Below are positions 41,616-49,962 of a DNA stretch of 64,000 bases, piece by piece. The notes beneath the pieces are model-generated. The model worked only from the letters and a program-made list of their open reading frames with translations, searched no databases and was not told the DNA's origin. The position numbers and the translations under genes were made by a program. The stretch spans positions 1 to 64,000 of the forward strand of contig JBDKRG010000058.1 in NCBI GenBank assembly GCA_039683515.1. The letters are read 5' to 3'. The stretch is from JAJFUE01 sp039683515. GTDB taxonomy: Bacteria > Sumerlaeota > Sumerlaeia > MVZB01. Each line of letters starts with the position of its first letter. Position 1 is the stretch's first letter.

Positions 41616-42317
41616 TCAGAACTTTTCTGAATTGGCGAGCGGCAGCAGTTCGCCTTTGTCGAGGTGGCGGGTGACGGTGCCGTATTGCGAGGCCTTCGGG
41701 TCGTGCGTGACCATGATGATGGTCTTGCCGAAATCCTGGTTGAGCGTGCGCAGGATGGTGAGGACTTCCTCGGCGGCGTGGTGGTCGAGGTTGCCGGTCG
41801 GCTCGTCGGCGAGGATCAGCTCGGGGTCGGTGATGAGCGCCCGGGCGATGGCGACGCGCTGCTCCTGGCCGCCGGAAAGCTGGCGCGGGTAGTGGTCCAT
41901 GCGGTCCTCGAGGCCGACGATGCGCAGGGCGGTGCGGACGTGCTCGCGGCGCTCGGCGCGGGTGAGCGGCGTCAGCAAGAGCGGCATCTCGACGTTCTCC
42001 CACGCGGTCAGCACGGGCAATAAATTGAACGACTGGAAGATGAACCCGATGTGCTCGTTGCGCCACTGCGCGAGCTCGTTCTCGGTCATGCCGCAGATGT
42101 CCTCGTCCAGGACGAGGCAGTCGCCGCCGGTGGGCCGGTCGATGCCGGCGATGATGTGCAGCAGCGTCGACTTGCCCGATCCCGACGGCCCCATGAGCGA
42201 GACGAACTCGCCCTCATGGATGTCGAGATTGATATGGTCGAGCGCAACGACCTCCGACCCGCCGTGCATGTAAACGCGCGACAGATTTCTGAATTGCGCT
42301 ACCGCTCGTCCGCTCAT
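41616..42317 (-). CDS. ABC transporter ATP-binding protein (MacB/LolD-type)
   Basis: The product is 233 residues. Walker A is GPSGSGKSTLLH, the signature QLSGGQEQRVAIARAL, Walker B ELILADEPTGNLD and the switch His in VTHDPK. The MacB/LolD group loop FIFQSFNLLPVLTAWENV is present. It energises the two FtsX-like permeases encoded upstream (43755-46468) together with the adaptor at 42383-43720. Together they form a MacAB-type or lipoprotein-release-like export complex; in these systems the ATPase is a separate polypeptide. The 3' end lies at the edge of the AT-rich island and carries a perfect AATTCAGA/TCTGAATT dyad (41613-41633). Confidence 0.94.
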   Translation of the reverse strand: MSGRAVAQFRNLSRVYMHGGSEVVALDHINLDIHEGEFVSLMGPSGSGKSTLLHIIAGIDRPTGGDCLVLDEDICGMTENELAQWRNEHIGFIFQSFNLLPVLTAWENVEMPLLLTPLTRAERREHVRTALRIVGLEDRMDHYPRQLSGGQEQRVAIARALITDPELILADEPTGNLDHHAAEEVLTILRTLNQDFGKTIIMVTHDPKASQYGTVTRHLDKGELLPLANSEKF

Positions 42318-42385
42318 TTCGTGCTCGTGCTCGTGCTCGTAATCGTAATCGTAATCGGAATAGTCCCTCGCTCACGCTCGGGCTA
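42315..42385. repeat. TCGTGC/TCGTAA array joined to a TAGCCCGAGCGTGAGCGAGGG element
   Basis: CATTTCGTGCTCGTGCTCGT, four TCGTAA-type words and GGAATAGTCCCTCGCTCACG lead into GCTCGGGCTA, whose complement supplies the TAG stop of the adaptor gene. It is the same composite as at 33293-33349. Confidence 0.7.
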
Positions 42386-43720
42386 CTGCATTTTTACTTT
42401 CGTTCCCGTCGTCATCTGGTCGAGCGGCGACGTGATGACCAGTTCGCCTCCGGAGAGGCCCTCGATCACCTCGGCGCCGCGCGGGGTTTCGGCGCCGACC
42501 TTGACCGCGCGCGAGACCGCCCGGCCACCCGCCGCGATCCACACCGACGTCCCGCTGCCGCGCACGATCGCCGACGCCGGGACGAGCACGCGCGCGCCGC
42601 CGGGGCTGTTTTTGCCGTCGTTTTTCTTGAGGAACGTCACGTGCGCGCTGACGTCGGGCAGGACCTGGTCGCTCGGGTTGATGAGCCTGACCTTGACCTG
42701 CACGGTCCCCTTCTGGCGGTCGGCCTGCGGGGCGATCTCGTCGACCTCGCCCGTGAACAGCCGGCCGGGGGCGCTGTCGACGCGCACCTCGCAGGCCTGC
42801 CCCATGCGCACGTGCGGCAGGTCGTTTTCGTTGACGTCGAGCTCGACCTGCAGATCCTTGAGGTTGGCCATCGAGACGACCGAGCTCTTGGCGCCGCGTT
42901 CGCCGCCGTAGTTGACGTTGGTGACGAGCTCGCCCTTGTCGGCGAGTTTTTCGAGGATCGTCCCGTCGACCGGCGCGCGGATGACGGCTTCGTCGATCTG
43001 GGTCTTGGCGTATTCGAGATTGGCGACGGCCTGGCGCTGATCGGCCTCGGCGGCGTCGAGCTGCTCGCGGCGCGGCCAGGTCTCGATGAGGTTGAGGTTT
43101 TCGCGCGCCGAGCGCAGGTTGGCCTCCGCGACGCGAAACGCCATGCGCGCCAGGTCTAATTCCTGCTGCGAGATCACGCGCGAGCCGGCGAGTTTCTGCT
43201 TGCGCTCGAATTCGAGCTTCGTGTTTTCGAGCGTCGCCTCGGCCGAGTTGACCGCCGCGCGCGCGGCCTGGACCTCCTGCGGCCGCGAGCCGGCGCGCAT
43301 CTCGGCGAGCTTGGCGTCGGCGGAGGCCAGCCGCGCCTCGGCCGCGCGCAGCTGCGCCTGCAGGTCGCCGTCCTCGAGCCGGATCAGCACGTCGCCCGCC
43401 TTGACCCGGTCGCCGCGCGCCACCAGCATGTCCTTGACGCGCCCGATGATCTTGGACGAGACCTCGATCACGTGGCGCGGGATGACGTAGCCGCTGGCCG
43501 TGAGGACCGGCGTCCCCTCGGCCGCCCGCGCCGCCGCGATCGCTTCGGCCTTGGCGACCTTGACGGCGACCGCCGCGTTGGCCTTGTGCCAATACCATGC
43601 GCCGACCACGGCTGCCGCGATCAGCGCGACAATCCACAGCGGCCGCACGCCGCGTCCGTTGCGCCGCCGCCTCTTGTCGATCCGCAGCTTGTCGAGTTCG
43701 TGTTTGATCGAGTCAGCCAT
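42383..43720 (-). CDS. HlyD/MacA-family membrane-fusion adaptor of the ABC exporter
   Basis: The product is about 445 residues; ATG 43720 has GGGG upstream, and an ATG at 43729 is the alternative. A short cytoplasmic basic tail precedes one membrane helix (PLWIVALIAAAVVGAWYW). The first lipoyl half (VSSKIIGRVKDMLVARGD), a long coiled-coil hairpin (residues ~115-215), a second lipoyl half (IRAPVDGTILEKLADKGE) and a barrel domain (PGRLFTGEVDEIAPQADRQK) follow. It links the inner-membrane ABC transporter to an outer-membrane channel. Its stop codon is part of a dispersed repeat. It lies 65 bp before the ATPase gene and 34 bp after the permease. Confidence 0.93.
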   Translation of the reverse strand: MADSIKHELDKLRIDKRRRRNGRGVRPLWIVALIAAAVVGAWYWHKANAAVAVKVAKAEAIAAARAAEGTPVLTASGYVIPRHVIEVSSKIIGRVKDMLVARGDRVKAGDVLIRLEDGDLQAQLRAAEARLASADAKLAEMRAGSRPQEVQAARAAVNSAEATLENTKLEFERKQKLAGSRVISQQELDLARMAFRVAEANLRSARENLNLIETWPRREQLDAAEADQRQAVANLEYAKTQIDEAVIRAPVDGTILEKLADKGELVTNVNYGGERGAKSSVVSMANLKDLQVELDVNENDLPHVRMGQACEVRVDSAPGRLFTGEVDEIAPQADRQKGTVQVKVRLINPSDQVLPDVSAHVTFLKKNDGKNSPGGARVLVPASAIVRGSGTSVWIAAGGRAVSRAVKVGAETPRGAEVIEGLSGGELVITSPLDQMTTGTKVKMQ

Positions 43721-43754
43721 TTTCCCCATTCCGCAATCCGAAATCCGAAATCGG

Positions 43755-44930
43755 TCAACTCTGCCGCAGCGCTTCCAGGATCGGCTGTTTCGCCGCGTTC
43801 CGTGCCGGCAGCAGCCCGCCGATGATTCCCATGACGAGGGCGAAGATCATCGCGCGCAACAACAGCGCCGGCGTCACGGTGAAGTAAAACACGACTTCGC
43901 TGAACGTATCGATGTTCATCGTGCCGGTCGGCGCGTGGCCCAGCATCGATACGACGAACGAACCGACGGCGCAGCCGACCGCGCCTCCAATCAACGCGAG
44001 CGCCATCGATTCAATCAGAAAGCTGGCCATGATCGCAAGGGGCGTAAAGCCGAGGATGCGCAGCGTGCCGATCTCGCGCACCCGGCTCGAGACGCTCGCG
44101 TACATCGTGTTCATCCCCGCGAAGCACGCGCCGATCGACATGATGACGGCCAGGAACATCCCGAGCGCCTTGATCGGCTTGGAGCTCGAGGTCTGCAGAT
44201 TGTAGTATTCCTCCTCCGTCAGGCCGCGCAGCCGGATGCGCGGGTCGTTTTCGGCCTGGTATTTCAAGGCCGCGATCGCCGCCGCGTCCGCCGCGCGCAT
44301 GATCACCGTGTTGTATTCGTTGCGGTCGAATTCCTGCATGAGCTCGCGGTAGTCGGCCCAGACCTCCGAGTTGAACGCCGACTGGCCGGCCTCGAACAGC
44401 CCCACGACCTTCCAGTCGCCCTTGCCGAGCCGGACGTGCTCGCCCAGGCCGAGGGCGAAACGCTGCGCGATCGAGCGGGCGACGATGATTTCGCGCATGC
44501 CGGAATTGGGGCGGCGCCCCTCGACGATCCGCACCATCGGGCGCAGCTCGTAGCTCACGGGCGTGACGCCGCGCACCTGGATGTTGCTGGGGGCGCCGGT
44601 CCTGGCGCGCGGTTTGTTGACGAGGACGACGACCTCGGGCCCGACGATCGGCTGGCTTTTCGAGTCCTTCGCGATGCCGTTGAAATTGCGGATCACCTGG
44701 AACTGGCTGATCTGGACGACGCTCTGGCCCTCGGCCTGCACGCCCTTGCGCAGGATGATGACGTTCATCGGGTCGCCCGACGTGCCGAGCGCCCGCTCGA
44801 TGCCGCCGACCATCGCCATGACCAGCACGAACACCCCGACGACCAGCCCGAACGTCAGCGCCGTCGTCAGCGTGCTCGTCCAGCGCGTGACAAGGTACCT
44901 GAGGTTGTATTTGATCGGTATCCGCGCCAT
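43755..44930 (-). CDS. FtsX/MacB-type ABC permease 2
   Basis: The product is 391 residues from the ATG at 44930; the ORF runs to 45050 through repeat DNA. TM1 (LTTALTFGLVVGVFVLVMAMVGG) is followed by a periplasmic domain of ~220 residues (MacB_PCD type; for example GMREIIVARSIAQRFALGLG) and three C-terminal membrane segments. FtsX signatures are SSRVREIGTLRILGFTPLAI and GIIGGLLPARNAAKQPILEALR. It should pair with the permease at 45335-46468 and the ATPase at 41616-42317. The 400 bp between the two permease genes is filled by a palindromic array. Confidence 0.93.
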   Translation of the reverse strand: MARIPIKYNLRYLVTRWTSTLTTALTFGLVVGVFVLVMAMVGGIERALGTSGDPMNVIILRKGVQAEGQSVVQISQFQVIRNFNGIAKDSKSQPIVGPEVVVLVNKPRARTGAPSNIQVRGVTPVSYELRPMVRIVEGRRPNSGMREIIVARSIAQRFALGLGEHVRLGKGDWKVVGLFEAGQSAFNSEVWADYRELMQEFDRNEYNTVIMRAADAAAIAALKYQAENDPRIRLRGLTEEEYYNLQTSSSKPIKALGMFLAVIMSIGACFAGMNTMYASVSSRVREIGTLRILGFTPLAIMASFLIESMALALIGGAVGCAVGSFVVSMLGHAPTGTMNIDTFSEVVFYFTVTPALLLRAMIFALVMGIIGGLLPARNAAKQPILEALRQS

Positions 44931-44989
44931 GTCGAATCGTGCCCGTAATCCTTGGCTGGCACAGCCAGAAATAAATTGCAGTTGCGCAG

Positions 44990-45226
44990 GAACCGCGTCA
45001 GCGGTTCGACCTCCAAAGCCGTGGGTTGAATCCCCGTTTTCGCGATTCAACCCACGGTCAGGGTCGCATCAGCCCGAACCGGTTTACCGGTTCGACAAAA
45101 CCATCGCGTGTAATTGTCGAACCGATCAATCGGTTCTGCGCGGTTGTTTCCGCTACCGTGGGTTGCCGATTCGAAAACAGATTCGGCAACCCACGGCTTT
45201 GAACGTCGAACCGCTGACGCGGTTCC
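44990..45226. repeat. Array of six covarying hairpins between two permease genes
   Basis: Short hairpins of type A share a GAACC/GGTTC frame: CCGC-GTCA-GCGG (44990), CCGG-TTTA-CCGG (45075), CCGAT-CA-ATCGG (45116), CCGC-TGAC-GCGG (45206). Two longer type B hairpins share GTGGGTTG/CAACCCAC: GAATC..GATTC (about 45019-45058) and CCGAT..ATCGG-like (about 45155-45197). Arms differ between copies but stay paired. No gene lies in 44931-45334. Confidence 0.8.
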
Positions 45227-45334
45227 ATAATCATTGGATTTTCTCTGCGTCCTCCGTTTCCCTGCGATCTCTGTGCGAAAAAAACGTTAGCGACTTGCAT
45301 TCAAATTTACCTCTTAAACAGTCATCGAAAATCG

Positions 45335-46468
45335 CTACTCCAATTTCCTCATCGCCTCGCTGATCGTCAGGCCCGAGGCCTGCAAGCCGGGGATCAGCCC
45401 CGCGATCAGGCCGATCAGCATCCCGACGCCGAGCGTCATCGCGTAAATCGCCGGCGGCGGCTGGAATTTGGGGACGAATCCCTGCGTCATCTGGTTGGTG
45501 TCGGTGTGGCCGAGGCCGACCGAAAACAAATACCCCACGACCCACCCCAGCAGGGCGATCGCCAGCCCCTCGCCGACGATCATCATGAGGATGTGGACGC
45601 GCCGGCAGCCGATCGTCTTGAGGATCGCCACCTCGCGCATCCGCTCGCGGATCGTCATCGCCATCGTGCTGGTGACGACCAGCAGCATCGTGAAGATCAC
45701 GACGATCGCGATCGAGCCGATGATCAACCGCACGTTGCCGAGCATCGAGACGAACCCGAGCCGGAACGCCCGCTCGGTTTCGGTCTTGGTCTCGGCCGGG
45801 CTGTTGCGGAACGCCGCGTCGACCGCGTCGATGATCCCGGGGACGTTCTCCTTGGCGTCGGCCTTGAGCCAGAACGCCCCGATCTTGCCGGGCTTGCCCA
45901 GCGCCTCGTGCAGATAATCCCAATTGATATAGAGCGCGTTTTCCTCCTCGACGTAGGTGTAGGTGCCGACGATCTGCAGCTCGAGGTCGACCGGGAAGAT
46001 GTCGCCCTTGATCGTGATCAGCTGGCCGACCTTCCACCCCCACTGGTTGAGCGTCATCTCGCCGACGAGCACGCCGCGCCGGTTGGCCTTGAACGCCGCC
46101 CGGGTTTCCTCCGAGACCACGAGCTCGGGGAACATGTCGAAATAGAGGCTGGGGTCGACGGCGAGCGTGGCGAGCCGGTTGCGCTGTTCCTTGTAATATC
46201 CGCCGAACCACTGGAGCGGCATGACGGCCGCGACGTGCGGGATGCGCTTGAGCCGCTCGCCGTAGGCCAGCGGCATCTGCTCGGCCAGCGACGTCGACCG
46301 CCGCACGGCGAGCCTCAGGATCGAGGCGTCCGTCTCGGGCGGGTTGATCAGCGCGTTGAGGAACGTCGAGAGCGCGACGAGGAGGAACAGCGAGAACCCG
46401 AACGACAACACGGTCAGCCCGGTGCGCTTCTTGTTGCGAAGGAGGTTCTTGAGAACGAGACGCCACAT
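45335..46468 (-). CDS. FtsX/MacB-type ABC permease 1
   Basis: The product is about 377 residues from MWRLVLKNLLRNKKRTGLTV; the reading to 46489 adds seven residues. A membrane segment (LSFGFSLFLLVALSTFL) is followed by a MacB_PCD-like periplasmic domain (VLVGEMTLNQWGWKVGQLI, TYTYVEEENALYINWDY) and three C-terminal helices. The FtsX loop reads RERMREVAILKTIGCRRVHI and the end GLIPGLQASGLTISEAMRKL. It is the first gene of the ABC export operon, transcribed leftward toward permease 2, adaptor and ATPase. Confidence 0.92.
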   Translation of the reverse strand: MWRLVLKNLLRNKKRTGLTVLSFGFSLFLLVALSTFLNALINPPETDASILRLAVRRSTSLAEQMPLAYGERLKRIPHVAAVMPLQWFGGYYKEQRNRLATLAVDPSLYFDMFPELVVSEETRAAFKANRRGVLVGEMTLNQWGWKVGQLITIKGDIFPVDLELQIVGTYTYVEEENALYINWDYLHEALGKPGKIGAFWLKADAKENVPGIIDAVDAAFRNSPAETKTETERAFRLGFVSMLGNVRLIIGSIAIVVIFTMLLVVTSTMAMTIRERMREVAILKTIGCRRVHILMMIVGEGLAIALLGWVVGYLFSVGLGHTDTNQMTQGFVPKFQPPPAIYAMTLGVGMLIGLIAGLIPGLQASGLTISEAMRKLE

Positions 46469-46540
46469 GACCATGCCCCTCAGGCACATTCAATCAATTT
46501 TCGTATAAACAGGGTTGCGAAGCCATGGAAATGGGGGTGG

Positions 46541-46564
46541 AGTCCCTCGCTCGCGCTCGGTCTA
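46541..46564. repeat. TAGACCGAGCGCGAGCGAGGG element at the RND stop codon
   Basis: On the minus strand the RND gene stop TAG opens TAGACCGAGCGCGAGCGAGG, a variant of the element at 33331-33349 and 42363-42385. Confidence 0.6.
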
Positions 46565-49500
46565 CTGCATTGATTGCTTCTTTGTCAGGGCCCTTCCGAA
46601 GTCATCCAGCAGGCTGTAGGCAACCGGCGTCACCAGCAGCGTCAGCAGCAGCGACAGCGTCTGGCCGCCGATGACGACGACCGCCACCGCGCGGCGCTCC
46701 TCGGCGCCCGGCCCCGTCCCGAGCCACAGCGGCAGCATGCTCATCACCAGGCACAGCGTCGTCATCAGGATCGGGCGCAGGCGGTCGCGGCAGCCCTGCA
46801 TCATCGCGTCGTGGCGGGCCATCCCGGCCGCGCGCAGCTGGTTCATGTGGTCGATCTGCAGGATCGCGTTTTTCTTCACGACGCCGAACAGCACGAGGAT
46901 CCCGAGCGCCGAATACAGGTTCAGCTGCTCGCCCGACAGCCACAGCGACAGGAGCGCGAACGGCACGGCCAGCGGCAGCGACAGCAGGATCGTCACCGGG
47001 TGGATGAGGTTCTCGAACTGGCTGGCGAGGATCATGTACATGAAGACGATCGACAGGATGAAGGCGAAGATGAACTCGTTGTAGGTGCGGGCGAACTCGC
47101 GCCCCTGGCCGCGCACGCTGACGTAGTAGCCCGGCTGCATGTTCATCTGGCGCGCCTGCTCGAGGAGGGCGTCGATGCGCTCGGTCAGCGAGTAGCCCGG
47201 GGCGACCGAGCCGCGCACGCGCGAGTCGCGCCGCCGGTCGACGCGGTCGATGCGCGACGGGGTGACGGTCCGCTTCATCGCGGCCAGGTTGGAAAGCTGA
47301 ACGAGCCGGCCGTCGCTGCCGGCCAGCAGCAGCTGCGGGACCTTGCTCGGGTCGTCGCGGTACTGTTCCGTCAGCCGCAGCCGCACGTCGTAATACTCGT
47401 TGGTGGCCGGGTCGCGGTAACGCGTGACTTCCTGCGCGCCGCCGACCATCAGCGACAGCGCCGCGCCGATGTCGTCGCTGCCGATGCCGAGCGCCGCCGC
47501 GCGGTCGCGGTCGATCCTGACGTTGAGCTCGGGCTTGTCGAGCCGCAGCGTCGTGGTCATGTTGAGCAGCCCGCCGATCTTTTCGCCGCGCGCCACGAGC
47601 TCCTTGCTGTAGGCGGCGAGCTGGTTGAGCTCGGGCCCGGAGACCGACAGGTCGATCGGCGAGCTGCCGCCGCCGAGGCTGAACGTCTGGATGTTGTCGA
47701 TGCGCACCTGGACGTTGCGGCTGCGGTAGTGGCGCGTCATCGCCCGCAGCTTCGCCATCACGTCCTCCTGCGTGTAGTTGCCGCGGAACGCGTCGAGGGG
47801 ATGGCCCTTGAGCAGCCCCCGCCAGATGCGCCTGAACGACCAGTAGCGCTCCTCGTGCGGCGCGATGCGCACGTACATGCGCCCCTGGCTGGTGCCGCGG
47901 CTCGCGCCGACGGTCGACAGGACCATGCGCACCTCGGGCATCGCCATGATCAGTCTCTCGATGTCCTTCATCACCGCGTCCATGGCCTTGACGCTGGCCT
48001 CCTGCGGGCCCTCGACGTCGACCTGGAACTCGGCCTCGTCGACCCCCTGCGGCAGGTAGCCGAGCTGCACGATCGAGGAGAGCGGGATCGACGAGAGCAT
48101 GACCCCCACGGCCAGCATTGACGTCGCGAGCCGGTGCCCGAGCACGAACGCGAGCATGGCCGTGTAGGCCCGGTCGATGCGGGCGTAGAAACCGCCGCGG
48201 CTGCCGCCGCCGTGGTGGGAGCCGGCGGCGCGCGCCGCCTCGGAGCCGAGCATCCGCCCCGACAGCGTCGGCGTCAGCACGATGCTGATCACGAGGCTGA
48301 TGAGCACGGCGACCGCCGCCGTGATGCCGAACTGGAACAGGAACCGCCCGCTGATGCTGCTCATGAACGAGACCGGCACGAAGATGACCGCCAGCGACAG
48401 CGTCGTCGCGAGGACGGCCAGGGCGATCTCGGCGGTTCCCTTGCGCGCGGCCTCGAGCGGCGCCATCCTCTTCTCTTCGATAAACCGGAAGATGTTCTCG
48501 AGCACGACGATCGCGTCGTCGATCACGATGCCGATCATCAGCACGAGGGCCAGCATCGTCACGCTATTGAGCGTGAAATCGAGCAGCCACATCATGCCGA
48601 ACGTCGAGATCACCGAGACCGGGATGGCGATGCCGGTGATGATCGTGCTGCGCCACGACCGCGTGAAGATCAGCACGACGAGGCAGGCGAGGATCGAGCC
48701 GGCGATCAGGTGAACCTCGATCTCGTGCATGGCCTGGTAGATGTACTGCGACTGGTCGCGCACGACTTCGACCGTGACGCCCGGGGGCAGCTGCCCGCGC
48801 ACGCGCTCGAGGTTTTCCTTGACGCCCTCGATCACCGCGACGACGTTGGCGCCGCTCTGGCGGCGGATGTCGAGCTGCACGGTCGGCACGCCGTTGACGC
48901 GCGCGGTGGTGCGTTCCTCGGCCAGGCCGTCCTCGACGCGCGCCAGGTCGCGCAGCCGGATCGGCGAGGTCCCCGCCAGGGCCACCGTCATCGCGCCGAA
49001 CTCGCCGGCCGACGTCATCCGTCCCAGCGTCCGCAGGCTGAATTCGTTCTTGAGGCCGGTGACGTTGCCGCCCGGGACCTCGCTGTTCTGGTTGGCGACG
49101 GCCTCGCGCACCCTGGTGATCGGCAGGCCGTAGGCGGCGAGCCGGTCGGCGTCGATGTCGATGTTGATCGTGCGCACCGTCCCGCCGACGATCTCGACCT
49201 CGCCGACGCCGGCGCAGCGCTCGAGCTGGATGCGGACGATCTTGTCGGCGATCTCGGTCAGTTCGCGCTTGGTGCGCTTGCCGTAGAGCGCCAGCGTCAG
49301 CACCGGCCGCGAGTCGTTGTCGAACTTGCTGATCGCCGGCGGCGTGGCGTCGTCGGGCAGGTCCCGGCCGGCCTGGCTGACGCGGTCGCGGACGTCCTGG
49401 GCCGCCGTCTCGATGTCGCGCTCGAGCTTGAACGTCGCCGAAACGAACGTCGACCCGGCGCGCGACGTCGAACGCAGCTCGTCGATGCCGTCGACCGTGT

Positions 49501-49717
49501 TGACCGCCTCCTCGATCGGCTCGGCGCACTCCATCTCGATTTCCTCCGGCGAGGCCCCCGGCAGCGACGTCCGCACGGAGACGGTCGGCATGTCGATCGA
49601 GGGCAGCCGGTCGACGCCCAGCCCCCGGAGCGCCGCCCCGCCGATGACCACCAGCGCCAGGATGATCATGCTGGCAAACACCGGCCGGTCGATGAACAAA
49701 TCTATGATCCTGCGCAT
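46562..49717 (-). CDS. RND efflux transporter, second system (AcrB/MdtB-like)
   Basis: The product is 1051 residues from MRRIIDLFIDRPVFASMIIL (ATG 49717, GGGGAG upstream); a TTG at 49735 is in frame. The TM4 relay Asp-Asp is in GIVIDDAIVVLENIFRF, the TM10 Lys in VVKKNAILQIDHMNQLR. Two large periplasmic loops are complete. It is only moderately similar to the pump at 21028-24135 by eye (both share the ID..VSVRT/VTTVL region). A Gly/Ser/His-rich cytoplasmic loop (AAGSHHGGGSRGG) around residue 520 is unusual. The adaptor at 49963-51228 is divergently transcribed, which is less common than the usual same-strand order. Confidence 0.95.
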   Translation of the reverse strand: MRRIIDLFIDRPVFASMIILALVVIGGAALRGLGVDRLPSIDMPTVSVRTSLPGASPEEIEMECAEPIEEAVNTVDGIDELRSTSRAGSTFVSATFKLERDIETAAQDVRDRVSQAGRDLPDDATPPAISKFDNDSRPVLTLALYGKRTKRELTEIADKIVRIQLERCAGVGEVEIVGGTVRTINIDIDADRLAAYGLPITRVREAVANQNSEVPGGNVTGLKNEFSLRTLGRMTSAGEFGAMTVALAGTSPIRLRDLARVEDGLAEERTTARVNGVPTVQLDIRRQSGANVVAVIEGVKENLERVRGQLPPGVTVEVVRDQSQYIYQAMHEIEVHLIAGSILACLVVLIFTRSWRSTIITGIAIPVSVISTFGMMWLLDFTLNSVTMLALVLMIGIVIDDAIVVLENIFRFIEEKRMAPLEAARKGTAEIALAVLATTLSLAVIFVPVSFMSSISGRFLFQFGITAAVAVLISLVISIVLTPTLSGRMLGSEAARAAGSHHGGGSRGGFYARIDRAYTAMLAFVLGHRLATSMLAVGVMLSSIPLSSIVQLGYLPQGVDEAEFQVDVEGPQEASVKAMDAVMKDIERLIMAMPEVRMVLSTVGASRGTSQGRMYVRIAPHEERYWSFRRIWRGLLKGHPLDAFRGNYTQEDVMAKLRAMTRHYRSRNVQVRIDNIQTFSLGGGSSPIDLSVSGPELNQLAAYSKELVARGEKIGGLLNMTTTLRLDKPELNVRIDRDRAAALGIGSDDIGAALSLMVGGAQEVTRYRDPATNEYYDVRLRLTEQYRDDPSKVPQLLLAGSDGRLVQLSNLAAMKRTVTPSRIDRVDRRRDSRVRGSVAPGYSLTERIDALLEQARQMNMQPGYYVSVRGQGREFARTYNEFIFAFILSIVFMYMILASQFENLIHPVTILLSLPLAVPFALLSLWLSGEQLNLYSALGILVLFGVVKKNAILQIDHMNQLRAAGMARHDAMMQGCRDRLRPILMTTLCLVMSMLPLWLGTGPGAEERRAVAVVVIGGQTLSLLLTLLVTPVAYSLLDDFGRALTKKQSMQ

Positions 49718-49962
49718 GCGCTCCCCGTTCCACAAGTCGTCTGGGTCCCACGGGTCCCACGGGTCCCATGGGCCTCATGCCTGTCAAACGTAACATTTCC
49801 GAAAAATTTATGCCCCGGGCCGGAATTCGGCGCGGACCGTAGGCTCGGGCGCGATCCGGCGTTTGCATGGAATGAAGGTCGAGCCTTCGGCGCGGGCGGC
49901 GCCAGATCCGGCCCGATCGGCCAACCGGCGCCGACGCAAGCATTCCGAAAGAGTTCCCCCAC
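49718..49962. promoter_or_regulatory. Divergent intergenic region between RND pump and adaptor
   Basis: 245 bp must hold promoters for both genes. It includes the tandem word GGGTCCCACGGGTCCCACGG (about 49744-49775), which is also found near 53450-53500. No operator dyad as clear as the one at 26070 was seen, and no regulator gene is adjacent. Confidence 0.4.

Noticed and set aside
44990..45226. CRISPR or integron-like array between permease genes
   Set aside because: Units are hairpins of two kinds with unequal spacing and no constant direct repeat. No cas or integrase gene is near.
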